In this document: one piece after another, positions 1-10,440 of the stretch
How the letters are laid out: each line of letters begins with the position of its first letter
Numbering within the stretch: the stretch's first letter is position 1
Source: Plumapathes pennacea
Lineage: Eukaryota > Cnidaria > Anthozoa > Antipatharia > Myriopathidae
Assembly: GCA_964036295.1 (NCBI GenBank)
Contig: OZ038462.1
Coordinates: 28,085,759-28,149,758, forward strand
Direction: 5' to 3'
Length of the DNA stretch: 64,000 bases
Translations under genes and position numbers: made by a program
The notes under the pieces: model-generated
Told to the model about the DNA's origin: nothing
Seen by the model: only the letters and a program-made list of their open reading frames with translations
The model's database searches: none

Positions 1-1434
1 CGCCGATAAATATTTAGTCCCGACGAAACTTTCTGTGGCGACACGAAATACTTTTGGGAAGATAACAGGGCGAAAACAGAAACCAAAGCTACGGTGAGCT
101 TTAGCCGTAAAACAATGACGCTTTATGCTTTACTCTGTACATGACATCTGTTGCCTCATAAAATTCTTCTGCGTATCGTACATTGCCTGTTGAAGTGTTT
201 CTTTCATTCGATCATGTAGCCTTTGTTTCGCAATGGTCAGTGAATACCAGAAATGAAAAATACACCGAAATAATTCTGAGGATTGAGTTTGCAGTCACAA
301 ATGGACTGAACACACTGTGAACAAAAGCGCAATAATATTGTAAACATCTCTCGTGTGACATTCCTCGCTTTCAATTTTGTATTTGTTACAGAGCACGAAT
401 ACTCGAAAGCCTGATAGAAAGAAACGTATTGAGTTAATAAAAGAAAACACATAAGTAGTGAAGCGAAAAAGTAAACTGCATCCCATTCAAATTCAACGCC
501 ATTTGGCTCTGTGGAATGTGCACCGATAAACTGGATTTTAGGAAAAGATTTTGGCTCGCGTTCACCGCACAAGCTTTGAGAATAGCCGTAAACAAATGTT
601 TGATGGTACTTCTGGGGTATTGCAAATATCTCTGTCGCCGATAAGTATTTAGTCCCGACGAAACTTTCTGTGGCGACACGAAATACTTTTGGGAAGATAA
701 CAGGGCGAAAACAGAAACCAAAGCTACGGTGAGCTTTAGCCGTAAAACAATGACGCTTTATGCTTTACTCTGTACATGACATCTGTTGCCTCATAAAATT
801 CTTCTGCGTATCGTACATTGCCTGTTGAAGTGTTTCTTTCATTCGATCATGTAGTCTTTGTTTCGCAATGTTCATTAAATACCAGAAATGAAAAATACAC
901 CGAAATAATTCTGAGGATTGAGTTTGCAGTCACAAATGGACTGAACACACTGTGAACAAAAGCGCAATAATATTGTAAACATCTCTCATGTGACATTCCT
1001 CGCTTTCAATTATATATTTGTTACAGAGCACGAATACTCGAAAGCCTGATAGAAGAAACGTATTGAGTTAACAAAAGAAAACACATAAGTAGTGAAGCGA
1101 AGGCTGGATTAATCGTGGCCTCTGATTAGAAATATGAGTCAGGTCAAACTGTCATAATCGATTGTGCATAAAAAAATATGTCACGCATTCTCAAAATGCA
1201 GGGTCGCTCAACCTTTAAGAAGCAAGTGTATGAGTGTTGTAATAATAATTTTTCGTTTAATCAAGGTGTCAAAAGAGCAAGGTGTCAAAAGCCAAGTTCT
1301 CTATACTGTGTGATATTTTTATGTGAGAAATTGGAAGTCTCTCTTGGGAGTTCCGCTCTTGTCCCCTACTTTCCATTTTATATTCTGGTCTCGACCCAAC
1401 TCACGCCGCGAGCTCACTGGCAAGGCCAGTCTAG
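1..1434 (+). repeat. Interspersed element, copy 1 (cut by window edge)
   Basis: This is the 3-prime part of an element found four times in the window. It holds two direct copies of a 635-bp unit (starting at 1 and 636, the second partial) and then a unique tail. The tail ends in a short hairpin (ACTGGC/GCCAGT) directly followed by CTAG at 1431-1434. A terminal hairpin plus CTRR is a Helitron-type 3-prime end, so a non-autonomous Helitron-like element is the working guess, though Helitrons usually have a few bases between hairpin and CTRR. Short ORFs inside are repeat shadows: the same peptides recur in every copy on either strand with stops between them. The start lies left of the window. Confidence 0.75.
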
Positions 1435-1877
1435 TTTAGTGATATAGTCGCTTTTTTCCTATTTTTCATGATGATTGATCAGTGCTTTATTGTTCGGCAT
1501 AGTTGCATTACTCAGTTTCTTTCGTTATTATTTTGTAATTACCCTTTTCTTTCATTATTCCTGCGTTGTTTGTTGTAATTAATGCTTATATATCAATCTT
1601 TATTTCAACACGGTATTTCTCTCATACAAATGCTCTTCTAGAAATCCGTATAACCTATACTAATTGATAATAATAAATAATAATAATAATAATAATGATT
1701 ATAATAATTGCAAATATTTCAAAACGCTAAAAATGTATTACATACAATCATTTAAATTCTAAAAATGCTCTGTGTCTATTGGCTATTTATAGTTCACTGT
1801 TCATAGTGCATCGTTCCGTTATGTATTAAAGTTCTTTTCTTCTCATCATTTAGCCAGTTGTTGCTTTCCTCCTGATA

Positions 1878-2066
1878 ATGGTCACTTTGACTATGTTCAC
1901 GGAGACAGATGGCAAACCTGCACGTGGACACCTGGCAAAAGACCAACCGGACAAACCAGACAAACCAGTAAAGAAGAGAAAAATCCAACTTGTTTCACGT
2001 GCTTTTAGACCACTTGCCTATTGCTGCACTTGGTGTAGAAGTTGGTGTACATGTTGTTATGCTTGA
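1878..2066 (+). CDS. Small ORF, recurring family (copy 1), basic with Cys-rich tail
   Basis: A 62-aa ORF of unknown function, present three times in the window. It starts MVTLTMFTETDGKPARG, runs through a Lys/Asp/Pro-rich middle (DKPDKPVKKRK) and ends in a Cys/Trp-rich tail finishing C-T-C-C-Y-A-stop. There is no signal peptide or membrane segment. The copy at 11968 keeps the same start, middle and C-C-Y-A-stop end although the two differ by indels, all of which keep frame. That is what selection on a peptide would leave, but it could equally be a recent duplicate of a dead exon. No upstream promoter is recognised. It may be the first exon of a larger lost gene. Confidence 0.35.
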   Translation: MVTLTMFTETDGKPARGHLAKDQPDKPDKPVKKRKIQLVSRAFRPLAYCCTWCRSWCTCCYA

Positions 2067-2216
2067 AATCAAAAGCAAAACCAGCTCTAAAACCAGCCAA
2101 AAATTCAAAACCAAGAGCATAGATACACAGTACATGCTACTTTATGTGTTTAATAGCTATACTTTTATTGCACGTATTTGGAAAAAGATAATTTTGGTTT
2201 TGGCATGGTAGGTAAA

Positions 2217-2453
2217 TCAGAAGCATATGTTGTCTGATTCGTCACGTGAGTTGGAATAAAAGCACCAATACATCAACCGCTTTCCTTTGATGTCATATAT
2301 CACTCTGATGCTCACAACAAAAAGTGCAAATGCAGTAATGCCAAGCAGCATCCCTGGATCTGTATCTTTCGCAAAATGGGAGAGGCAGCCGACATTTTTC
2401 CTTTTTTCCTCGCAAAACAGCGAAGACTTGTACTCCTGGCCACTGGTTTCCAT
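2217..2453 (-). CDS. Small ORF with one membrane segment, recurring family (copy 1)
   Basis: A 78-aa minus-strand ORF starting METSGQEYKS. It has a Cys-containing charged region and then a hydrophobic stretch at about residues 33-50 (GMLLGITAFALFVVSIRVI), closed by a basic DIKGKR. This fits a single membrane helix with a basic cytosolic flank. Two diverged copies occur near 12.3-12.5 and 13.3-13.5 kb; the latter has an extra base that breaks the frame inside the hydrophobic part. The sequence resembles no family I can name. The overlapping plus-strand ORF (2287-2544) is taken as its shadow because the hydrophobic/basic pattern makes sense only on the minus strand. Confidence 0.3.
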   Translation of the reverse strand: METSGQEYKSSLFCEEKRKNVGCLSHFAKDTDPGMLLGITAFALFVVSIRVIYDIKGKRLMYWCFYSNSRDESDNICF

Positions 2454-2489
2454 CGGTTGTGATCGGAATTGCTATGAAATCAATCAATC

Positions 2490-3170
2490 TTTTAGTGTGA
2501 TACCAGCTCTTAAGAGAACTAGATTAACTGCGTCGGCGTGGTAATGAAAACAAAAAGTTGATATAGGTACTAGAACGCCGTAAGAGTAACAATACCTGAC
2601 GTTTCGAGCTTTACTTCGTCAGAGCGAATGAGGGGATTATGGGTAAAGGGGGTTTAAATATAGAAGAAAATGACCTCAGAGGAAAAGCTTAAATTTTTTG
2701 ATTGGCTGCTGTAGAGAAGGGCAGCCAATCAGAACTGATCTAGAAGGTCACGGTGCTACGAGAATAAGAATCGCTTGTTGATTCCTGCGGGGGCCAAAGC
2801 GCCAATCTTGAAAATCATGCGCTGTTTTGCATTTGCAGGATTCAGTGGTGCCTCGGTGAAGAGAAATGCCGAAATTGCCATACAATGTCGTGAGAGTGAC
2901 TGGGTTGATTAAAATGCCGAGCTACAGGTTTAGAGACGTCCTTGTTGTTGTTTTTACATTTAAAAGGTGTTCGCGAAAGCGATCTCCTAATGTGTAGAGC
3001 AGATTACAGGTGGTACAACGAATGCAGTAGATGACATTAACGGAAGTGCAGCCAAAACGATCGGTGGTTTCGTTACATAGTAACTGTTCACGTTCTTTGA
3101 CTGACCACAAACTGTTCCTTGCATGTTAAGTTGTCCAAGAATTAACAAAATCCGCCTTTTGAGATGCCAC
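2490..3170 (-). mobile_element. Penelope-like retroelement, truncated 3-prime piece (copy 1)
   Basis: Read on the minus strand, the segment about 2900-3110 carries the entry motif of a GIY-YIG endonuclease (NVIYCIRCTTCNLLY followed by a DRFREHL segment). This is the C-terminal domain of Penelope-like elements. Downstream on the same strand comes an untranslated 3-prime tail with CTGACGA and CGAAACGTC at about 2598-2622. The element is a broken, 5-prime-truncated relic. Its left junction is the same as in the copy at 13594-14400, so both derive from one insertion that was later duplicated. Confidence 0.7.
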
Positions 3171-3740
3171 AAACTCACACCGGCAATCGTTTTTTCCACT
3201 GAAAATCAGTGTAACGCTGATTGTTGCATTTAAATTTCACTCTTGCTTATGATTGGTTAAGTCAACTGTCCGATTACAGAACAAAGAAATATCCGATTAC
3301 AGAACAATAGGTGTCCAATTAATGATTAATCGGGAGGTTTATGAACCAATCACATTCGAGGGAATTGTAATATTTATGATTAATACGGTAATCTTGCGTG
3401 TTTATACTCGTAGTTGTAGTCTTTATTCCTCTTGAGTCTCCTTAGCTTTCCAACAATAACGAACGGTTTCTTAAACAACACACGTCCAATTACGAAACAA
3501 AACAAAATTAGAAAAAAATGCCTATAAATTACGAAACAAATAAACAGTGTACTTGCGAACACGGTAAAGCTTTCGGATAACATCAAATATCAAACAATGG
3601 AGAAACCCGTGTAAAGCTTCCTCGAAGATCAGATGTAGTAAATACATGTGAATCGCGGCCGATGGAAACAGATCTATGACTGCCATCCCCAAAACACGAT
3701 GGTAGTCATTTTTTTCGGTAGGATGCAGACTGCAGGCTAA
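3171..3740. other. No gene recognised
   Basis: AT-rich stretch containing repeated CCGATTACAGAACAA/CCAATTA phrases around 3270-3330 and 3480-3540, so probably repeat-derived. The short ORFs lack domain character. Confidence 0.4.
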
Positions 3741-3744
3741 GTAT

Positions 3745-4010
3745 CGGGGAATGAGAGGAATAATGGAATAAGAATAACGGGAATTTGTGCAGCGAAATAA
3801 TGGAATAATGGCCTTGGTTTTTCTGGAATAATGGAATAACGACATTTTGGAATGATCATATTTGGACATCTTTGGAATAATCATACTTGTTTTTGACCGA
3901 AATAACGAGATTTTCTGGACTGGAATAATGGAATAGTAGAAATTTTTAAGGTGGAATAATGGAATAATGCCACTTCATTATTCCGGAATAATGGAGTAAT
4001 GAACATTCCA
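3745..4010. repeat. GGAATAATG-type simple satellite
   Basis: Degenerate tandem array built on GGAATAATGGAATAATG, interrupted by short unique bits. The 120-aa minus-strand ORF here is only the translation of this array. Confidence 0.8.
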
Positions 4011-4835
4011 TTCTTCCTCTTCATCTCTCAATAAGTATAAAATGAAGATTGGGAACAAAATGTTCGGTTACTTTCTTTTGCATGCATGAGTGATCTAGAC
4101 CATACACATATTACGTCGTCAGATCATTTGTGAACCGCTATCAACGGTCAATTATCAACTAGTGTAAACCGCGTAAGAATAAACACACCTGAGTCCAAGT
4201 GTTGGCCAAACGAATCAAGTGTTCGTCATCACTAGCGAAGAACTACAAACGCGACAGACGGCACCGGAGGAGGACAACGACAACAACGTTGAACTATTAG
4301 GGGGGAGGGGTGGGGTTGGGTTGATGTTCGAAACTTAGAACCGGGATTTGTTCGAGACTCATTGTAAGGTGGTCATATCTCTTGTCCTTTTATCAGCCAG
4401 AAACGTATACCCTTGAGAAATCCGAGGAGCAATTTTAGTAATTTTTATCAGTGATAGCCGACAAAACTATTCGTAATAGTATCGATATCCACGGACTTTT
4501 TCGGCAAGCACTCGACTGTTTTCATCTCCTTGAATATTGTTGTTGAGACTCCAATATTCCTCAGTATCCTCATTATTTTTATCGTAAGACAAAGCAATTC
4601 TGACATTTCCATCCCCCTCCCCCCTGGTGGGTTAATGTCTTTGTGAGTGAATAAGCCGTTCTGGGCAGCTTTTTCTCTAACTATGAAACAAAACTTCACC
4701 ACTCTTGCGCCATAAATTGTTCCAATTTCTGGTGTTGTACGTGGTCTGGATCATATAAACGAGTCATGCAAAACTACCAAAACATAATTATTTTTCTGTC
4801 CGAGTCGTGCCGTGTTGTCCGGGAACAGGGTTTAT
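4011..4835. other. No gene recognised
   Basis: About 800 bp with a short G-run (4299-4320) and no ORF showing domain character; nothing else is seen. Confidence 0.4.
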
Positions 4836-5028
4836 CTTTAACAAAACATTGATGTTCCCAGTCTTCCTTTTTTACACTCAGTCTTCATTTTACACCTAGT
4901 CTGCATTTTTCACCTAATCTGCAGTCTACATTTTACATTGAACGGCTAGCACGCTATGTATGCTTGGCTTTTCGCTAATGTTTTCCTTGCTTTTACTGTT
5001 CCTAGTTATACTAAGTGCAAACCACTCT
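4836..5028 (+). repeat. Dispersed repeat, copy of 9388-9578
   Basis: Nearly the same sequence as 9388-9578. It contains short internal repeats of a CAGTCTTCATTTTACACCTAGTCT-type phrase (given here only as a pattern) and then CACGCTATGTATGCTTGGC and a T-rich tail. It abuts the start of the copy-2 element at 5029. Confidence 0.65.
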
Positions 5029-6486
5029 TTGCTCGCGGGGTGTGGCCCCGGCGAGCTTAAAAATGGAGTTTTTTTTTTCTTCTGGGTCGAGAATCAGCAC
5101 ACGGTGATTGGTTCATATGATCACGTGATATGCGATGACGTAAACCGCCGCCCGGTTGGCTCAGTTGGTTGAGTGCCGGTTCGTGCGGGAGGTCGCGGGT
5201 TTGAACCCCGGCCGGACCAGCACTCAGGGTCTTAAAATAATTGAAGAGAAGATGCTGCCTTTGTTTCTAACAGCAAATGGTAAGATCTTCACTTGGCTCG
5301 GCTGACTACGTAAAATGGCGGACCCGTCTCCCTAGATACTTCTATACTTGATGACAGGGGGGGACGTAAAAGAACCACTGAGGACGTAAACAAATCTCTG
5401 GCAGTGACCACCCTCAGTGCCTGTACTCCACAGTAATATGGCGAAGCCAAATTGTTGCTGAAAAGCCCCTTGAGGGGAGCATCAATAAAAATATGTGTGT
5501 ATGTATGTATGTATGTATGTATGTATGTATGCAATTGACTTTGCTAAACAACTCGAGATGTGACCAGTGAATTGCTCGTTACTTGTGTGTAAAAGTTAAC
5601 TGCATCCTATCCAAACTCAACACCATTGGGCTCTGTGGAACATGCGCGGATAAACTGGATTTTAGGGAACGATTTTGGCCTGCGTTCTTAAGTTCACCGC
5701 AGAAGCTTTGAGAATAACCGTAAACAAATGTTTGATGGATACCGCTCGGGGATTGCAAATTTCTCTGTCGCAGCTAAATATTTAGTCCCGACGAAACTTT
5801 CTGTGGCGGCACGAAATACTTCTGGGAAGATAACAGGCCGAAAACGGAAACCAAAGCTACGATGAGCTTTAGCCGCAAAACAATGGCGATTTATGCTTTA
5901 CTTTGTACATGACATCTGTTGCCTCATAAAATTCTTCTGCTTATCGTACTTTGCCTGTTGAAATGTTTCTTTCATTCGATCATGTAGCCTTTGTTTCGCA
6001 ATGGTCATTGTATACCAGATATGAAAAATACACCGAAATAGTCCTGAGCATTGAGTTTGCAGTTCACAAATGACTGAACACACTGTGAACAAAACCGCAA
6101 TAATATTGACGTAAACAAGTGTCGTGTTACATTCCTCGCTTGTTACAGAACACGAAAACTCGAAAGCCTGATAGAAGAAACGTATTCAGTTAATAAAAGA
6201 AAACACAAAAGTATTGAAGCGAAGGCTGGATTAATCGTGGCCTCTCGTTAGAAATAAGAGTCGAAGTCAAACTGTCAAAAATCAATTGTGCATAAGAAGA
6301 TATGTCACGCATTCTCAAAATGCAGGGTCGCTCAACCTTTAAGAAGCAAGTGTATGAGCGTTGTAATGATAATTTATAGTTTAATCAGGTTTCATTTGAG
6401 CAAGGTGTCAACAGCCAAGTTCTCTATAACTGTGTGATATTTTTCTGGTGAGAAACTGGAAGTCTCTCTTTGGAGTTCCACTCTTA
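5029..6486 (+). repeat. Interspersed element, copy 2 (3-prime end lost)
   Basis: Starts TTGCTCGC, with a GC-rich foldback (GCTCGC...GCGAGC) as in the copies at 6487 and 63442. It carries one 635-bp-type unit instead of two. It is interrupted by a SINE (5144-5534) and ends without its terminal hairpin where the next copy begins. The divergence from the other copies suggests it is older than copies 1 and 3. Confidence 0.7.
5144..5534 (+). mobile_element. tRNA-derived SINE
   Basis: The head resembles a tRNA, with an RNA polymerase III A box (TGGCTCAGTTGG, about 5157-5168) and a B box (GGTTTGAACCCC, about 5198-5209). A tRNA-unrelated body of about 300 bp follows, then a simple TATG tail at 5501-5530. 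The host element without the insertion is visible at 6608-6625 (gacgtaattgac), which fixes the borders to within a few bases. A target duplication longer than AA is not evident. Confidence 0.8.
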
Positions 6487-9025
6487 TTGCTCGCGGGGGC
6501 CTGGGGCCCACGAGAGCTTAAAAATGGAGATTTTTATTTTATTTTTTTTCCTTTTTGTGGGTCGAGGATCAGCACACGGTGATTGGTTCATATTATCACG
6601 TGCTGGGCGATGACGTAATTGACTTCGCTAAACAACTCGAGATGTGGCCAGTAAATTGTTCGTTACTTGTGTGTAAAAGTTAGCTGCATCCCATCCAAAC
6701 TCAACACCATTTGGCTCTGTGGAATATCGACGGATAAACTGGATTTTCGGGAACGATTTTGGCTCGCGTTCACCGCGGAAGCTTTGAGAATAGCCGTAAA
6801 CAAATATTTGATGGTACCGCTGTCGCCGATAAATATTTAGTCCCGACGAAACTTTCTGTGGCGACACGAAATACTTTTGGGAAGATAACAGGGCGAAAGC
6901 AGAAACCAAAGCTACGGTGAGCTTTAGCCGTAAAACAATGACGCTTTATGCTTTACTCTGTACATGACATCTGTTGCCTCATAAAATTCTTCTGCGTATC
7001 GTACATTGCCTGTTGAAGTGTTTCTTTCATTCGATCATGTAGCCTTTGTTTCGCAATGGTCAGTGAATACCAGAAATGAAAAATACACCGAAATAATTCT
7101 GAGGATTGAGTTTGCAGTCACAAATGGACTGAACACACTGTGAACAAAAGCGCAATAATATTGTAAACATCTCTCGTGTGACATTCCTCGCTGTCAATTT
7201 TATATTTCTTACAGAGCACGAATACTCGAAAGCCTGATAGAAAGAAACGTATTGAGTTAATAAAAGAAAACATATAAGTAGTGAAGCGAAAAAGTAAACT
7301 GCATCCCATTCAAATTCAACGCCATTTGGCTCTGTGGAATGTGCACCGATAAACTGGATTTTAGGAAAAGATTTTGGCTCGCGTTCACCGCACAAGCTTT
7401 GAGAATAGCCGTAAACAAATGTTTGATGGTACTTCTGGGGTATTGCAAATATCTCTGTCGCCGATAAGTATTTAGTCCCGACGAAACTTTCTGTGGCGAC
7501 ACGAAATACTTTTGGGAAGATAACAGGGCGAAAACAGAAACCAAAGCTACGGTGAGCTTTAGCCGTAAAACAATGACGCTTTATGCTTTACTCTGTACAT
7601 GACATCTGTTGCCTCATAAAATTCTTCTGCGTATCGTACATTGCCTGTTGAAGTGTTTCTTTCATTCGATCATGTAGTCTTTGTTTCGCAATGTTCATTA
7701 AATACCAGAAATGAAAAATACACCGAAATAATTCTGAGGATTGAGTTTGCAGTCACAAATGGACTGAACACACTGTGAACAAAAGCGCAATAATATTGTA
7801 AACATCTCTCGTGTGACATTCCTCGCTTTCAATTTTATATTTGTTACAGAGCACGAATACTCGAAAGCCTGATAGAAGAAACGTATTGAGTTAAGAAAAG
7901 AAAACACATAAGTAGTGAAGCGAAGGCTGGATTAATCGTGGCCTCTGATTAGAAATATGAGTCAAGGTCAAACTGTCAAAATCGATTGTGCATAAAAAGA
8001 TATGTCACGCATTCTCAAGATGCAGGGTCGCTCAACCTTTAAGAAGCAAGTGTATGAGTGTTGTAATAATAATTTTTAGTTTAACATCGCCAGAAATTCC
8101 GGACATTTTGCGTCCACGATTGCTTCCGGTCTTTCCCAGCGGCGTGCGGTATGATCATGCGCCATTCACACATTCAACATTGTTACGTACTTTTCCTCAG
8201 TGGGGTGGGGGAGGGATGCATTTCTTCGATTCAAAAAGAGACTGCTACGTTTAGGAGACGTGCCGCTGAACGACCTAGTTGAAATTAGCTTTCGTTTGGT
8301 GCAATTTTCATGCGATTTGGAGCTTCCCAGCCCAAAATATCAACATCCGAAGTCAGCGTATTTCACGGGAGGTATTCGCCATGGCTGGCTGTGAACTGCA
8401 AATTCAAACACAAAAAGTACACATCGAATTTGCTCCAGGGGACTGACTGAGGCTTCACAGGAGATGTTCAATCCTTCGACAATCAGGTACGGGGTAGACA
8501 TTTTGCGTTGTACCCAAGGTTCTTGTATTAAATGCAGCTTAAAAAGTGACAGTAGCCGGTTTTGAGCGTATTCTGCTATCAATCCCTTCTTACGTCGGCC
8601 GAAATTTTAAATTCAAAAAAGTACACATCGAATTTTACCGGAGATAAATATTTTTTGTACTGTTGTGTTTAGGAAGCTTTCCTCTTCCGAATGCTGCCCA
8701 GACATTTTTACGAACTTGCTTCAGTTAAGCGAAAAGCGCAATTTATTATCAGATCCCATACATTTCTTTGTTATTTCTTGAGCGGCTGTCAGCGTGAAAC
8801 CTGATGCCTCTTCCGAGATGTCGCAACCGGATGTCTGAAATTTCTGGCGATGATCAAGGTGTCAAAAGAGCAAGGTGTCAAAAGCCAAGTTCTCTATACT
8901 GTGTGATATTTTTATGGTGAGAAATTGGAAGCCTCTCTTGGGAGTTCCGCTCTTGTCCCCTTGCCATTTTATATTCTGGTCTCGACCCAACTCACGCCGC
9001 GAGCTCACTGGCAAGGCCAGTCTAG
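6487..9025 (+). repeat. Interspersed element, copy 3 (complete, with insertion)
   Basis: Complete copy: TTGCTCGC start with GC-rich foldback; two 635-bp direct units (starting 6824 and 7459); unique tail; terminal hairpin plus CTAG at 9022-9025. Without the 768-bp insertion at 8085-8852 it measures about 1771 bp, close to the 1792 bp of the inverted copy at 61651-63442. From 6824 onward it is nearly the same as positions 1-1434, a direct duplication 6823 bp apart. A second, diverged copy of just the terminal 50 bp follows at 9041-9087. Confidence 0.75.
8085..8852. mobile_element. Non-autonomous DNA transposon, 768 bp, in copy 3
   Basis: Ends are inverted repeats of about 23 bp beginning CATCGCCAGAAATT. 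The empty site is seen in copy 1 (about 1258-1266, tttaatcaagg). The flanks rejoin with at most one duplicated base, so no clear target duplication is present. No transposase ORF; the two ORFs inside have no domain character. Confidence 0.75.
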
Positions 9026-9344
9026 TTTTAGTATAATCTGGTCTCAACGCAACTCACGCCGCCAGCTCACTGGCAATGCCAGTCTAGTTGACAAAAAAAA
9101 ACTGAAGCTTGAAAATGATTCCATTTACGCAGACATCAGTCCTCAGTGTTGCTTGGCTCTACGAAAACTTTCTAATTATTCAACAAAAAGTTTTTGTATT
9201 ATCGTTCGTTGGGCCGACTGCGGTGCTACTTTGTTTCCATGGCAACTAACTAAGTGTTGGATTGTTTCAGCACTGTATTTAATCTTTCAGCTCAGATTCA
9301 GAGCCAAAGGTGGAACTTCTATGCCTTGAAAACAATGGAAAATA

Positions 9345-9625
9345 TTGGATGCTCTTATCCCAATAAAACAAGTAACGATGAATCTCTTCTTTAACATTGA
9401 TGTTCCCAGTCTTCCTTTTTTACACTCAGTCTTCATTTTACACCTAGTCTGCATTTTTCACCTAATCTGCAGTCTACATTTTACACTGACCGGCTCGCAC
9501 GCTATGTATGCTTGGCTTTTCGCTAATGTTTTTCTTGCTTTTACTGTTCCTAGTTATACTGAGTGCAAACCACTTTTTGACAATATCCCAATAAAACAAG
9601 TAACGATGAATCTCTTCTTTAGCCA
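9345..9625 (+). repeat. Dispersed repeat framed by 40-bp direct repeats
   Basis: The stretch shared with 4836-5028 is here flanked by two nearly the same 40-bp direct repeats (about 9355-9394 and 9583-9622, both reading ATCCCAATAAAACAAGTAAC at their start). The ORF of 116 aa across it is a translation of the repeat. Confidence 0.6.
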
Positions 9626-9774
9626 CATCCAGGCAGTCACACAGATTTTTCTTATATTTTGGAGCTGCTCAAAATTAGAAGAGATGAAGACTTAGTGCTA
9701 ACAACTCTCGTTCTTTCTTTTGAGGCACGCTAAGTATGCTTGGCTTCTCACTAATGATTTTCTTGAAAACTATT

Positions 9775-9870
9775 TGTGAACAAGCACGTCAGATTTTACA
9801 GGGTCTTGTGAGATCTTTCCAAGATTTTACCAAGATCTTACGAGATCTTGCCAAGATCTTTGAGATAAGA
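9775..9870. repeat. AAGATCTT-rich palindromic stretch
   Basis: Repeated GAGATCTT/CCAAGATCTT phrases, locally self-complementary; function unknown. Confidence 0.5.
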
Positions 9871-9882
9871 TGCTGTATCATA

Positions 9883-9916
9883 CACAGAATACTAATAGAT
9901 CTATTAGTATTCTGTG
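9883..9916. repeat. Perfect 34-bp palindrome
   Basis: The arms 9883-9899 and 9900-9916 (CACAGAATACTAATAGA and its complement) meet with no spacer and no mismatch. Confidence 0.9.
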
Positions 9917-9974
9917 CATAATATATAAACATAATACTAATAAATGATACAGAACACCGAACAATTGCTGCAAT

Positions 9975-10250
9975 TTAACTCCACACTCGGATTACTTCGC
10001 CGACGAATTTTGTTAGCCAAAAGTTCAGGGATGTTTCTGACATTTCTGTAATTAGGACTGCCCGTAACTCTTGAATCTCTTCAAGATTACCACATGGAAA
10101 GCTTAAACGGACTCGTTCCTGGCCGCTTTCTTTCCCCGCGCACCCGTCACCATTCTTTAAAAATCTTAGCACTCCACTTCGCACTATTCCTGGCGTTAGT
10201 AGTTTCTTTTAACCAGGAGTGCTCCCCCTGATAACCTTTTTGGCCTGCGA
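9975..10250 (-). mobile_element. Crypton/KIAA1958-like fragment (tyrosine-recombinase family N-terminal region)
   Basis: Minus-strand reading gives N-A-R-N-S-A-K...IFKEW and, after a frame change, NLEEIQELRAVL...SLNFWLTKFVGEV. This pattern (asparagine-threonine/arginine helix, FKEW, then FW..KFV.EVR) is the start of the KIAA1958/QRICH1-like domain found in Crypton-type DNA transposons and genes derived from them. It stops within the window at about 9975. It is a short broken relic with no recombinase core. Assignment is by eye from a short match. Confidence 0.35.
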
Positions 10251-10378
10251 AAGCTACGAAACATCGCAAGGGCGCGTCTTTCTCAGCAGTTGAACATGAG
10301 TGAATGCTTAGATTTGCCAGATCTTTTTGCCCAGAAAAAACAATTGTTTGAAAACAATAGCTGTACAATGTTCTTGCC

Positions 10379-10440
10379 AATGTTGTATCTGATGCACAAT
10401 CGTTCGTCTGCGGCTCAAGATTGTAAATCAGATACAACAT
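10379..10440. repeat. Inverted repeat, 14-bp arms
   Basis: ATGTTGTATCTGAT at 10379-10392 pairs with 10427-10440; the loop is 34 bp. Confidence 0.75.

Larger units (their letters stand above)
1435..2545. repeat. Duplicated block D, copy 1
   Basis: This block is shared with about 11.1-12.6 kb and 19.2-20.3 kb; this copy lacks the first part present in the others. The common part runs through an AT-rich stretch with an AAT microsatellite (about 1670-1695), a plus-strand small ORF (1878-2066), and a minus-strand ORF with a membrane segment (2217-2453). It joins the Penelope 3-prime piece at about 2493 at the same base as in the copy near 13.6 kb, so the block and the retroelement were duplicated together. 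Confidence 0.6.

Noticed and set aside
2287-2544. 85-aa plus-strand ORF opposite the membrane-segment ORF
   Set aside because: The hydrophobic and basic pattern is coherent only on the minus strand.
5148-5220. A working tRNA gene
   Set aside because: Only A and B boxes fit; the 3-prime acceptor is replaced by a long body and TATG tail, and the unit is an insertion in a repeat. Called a SINE.
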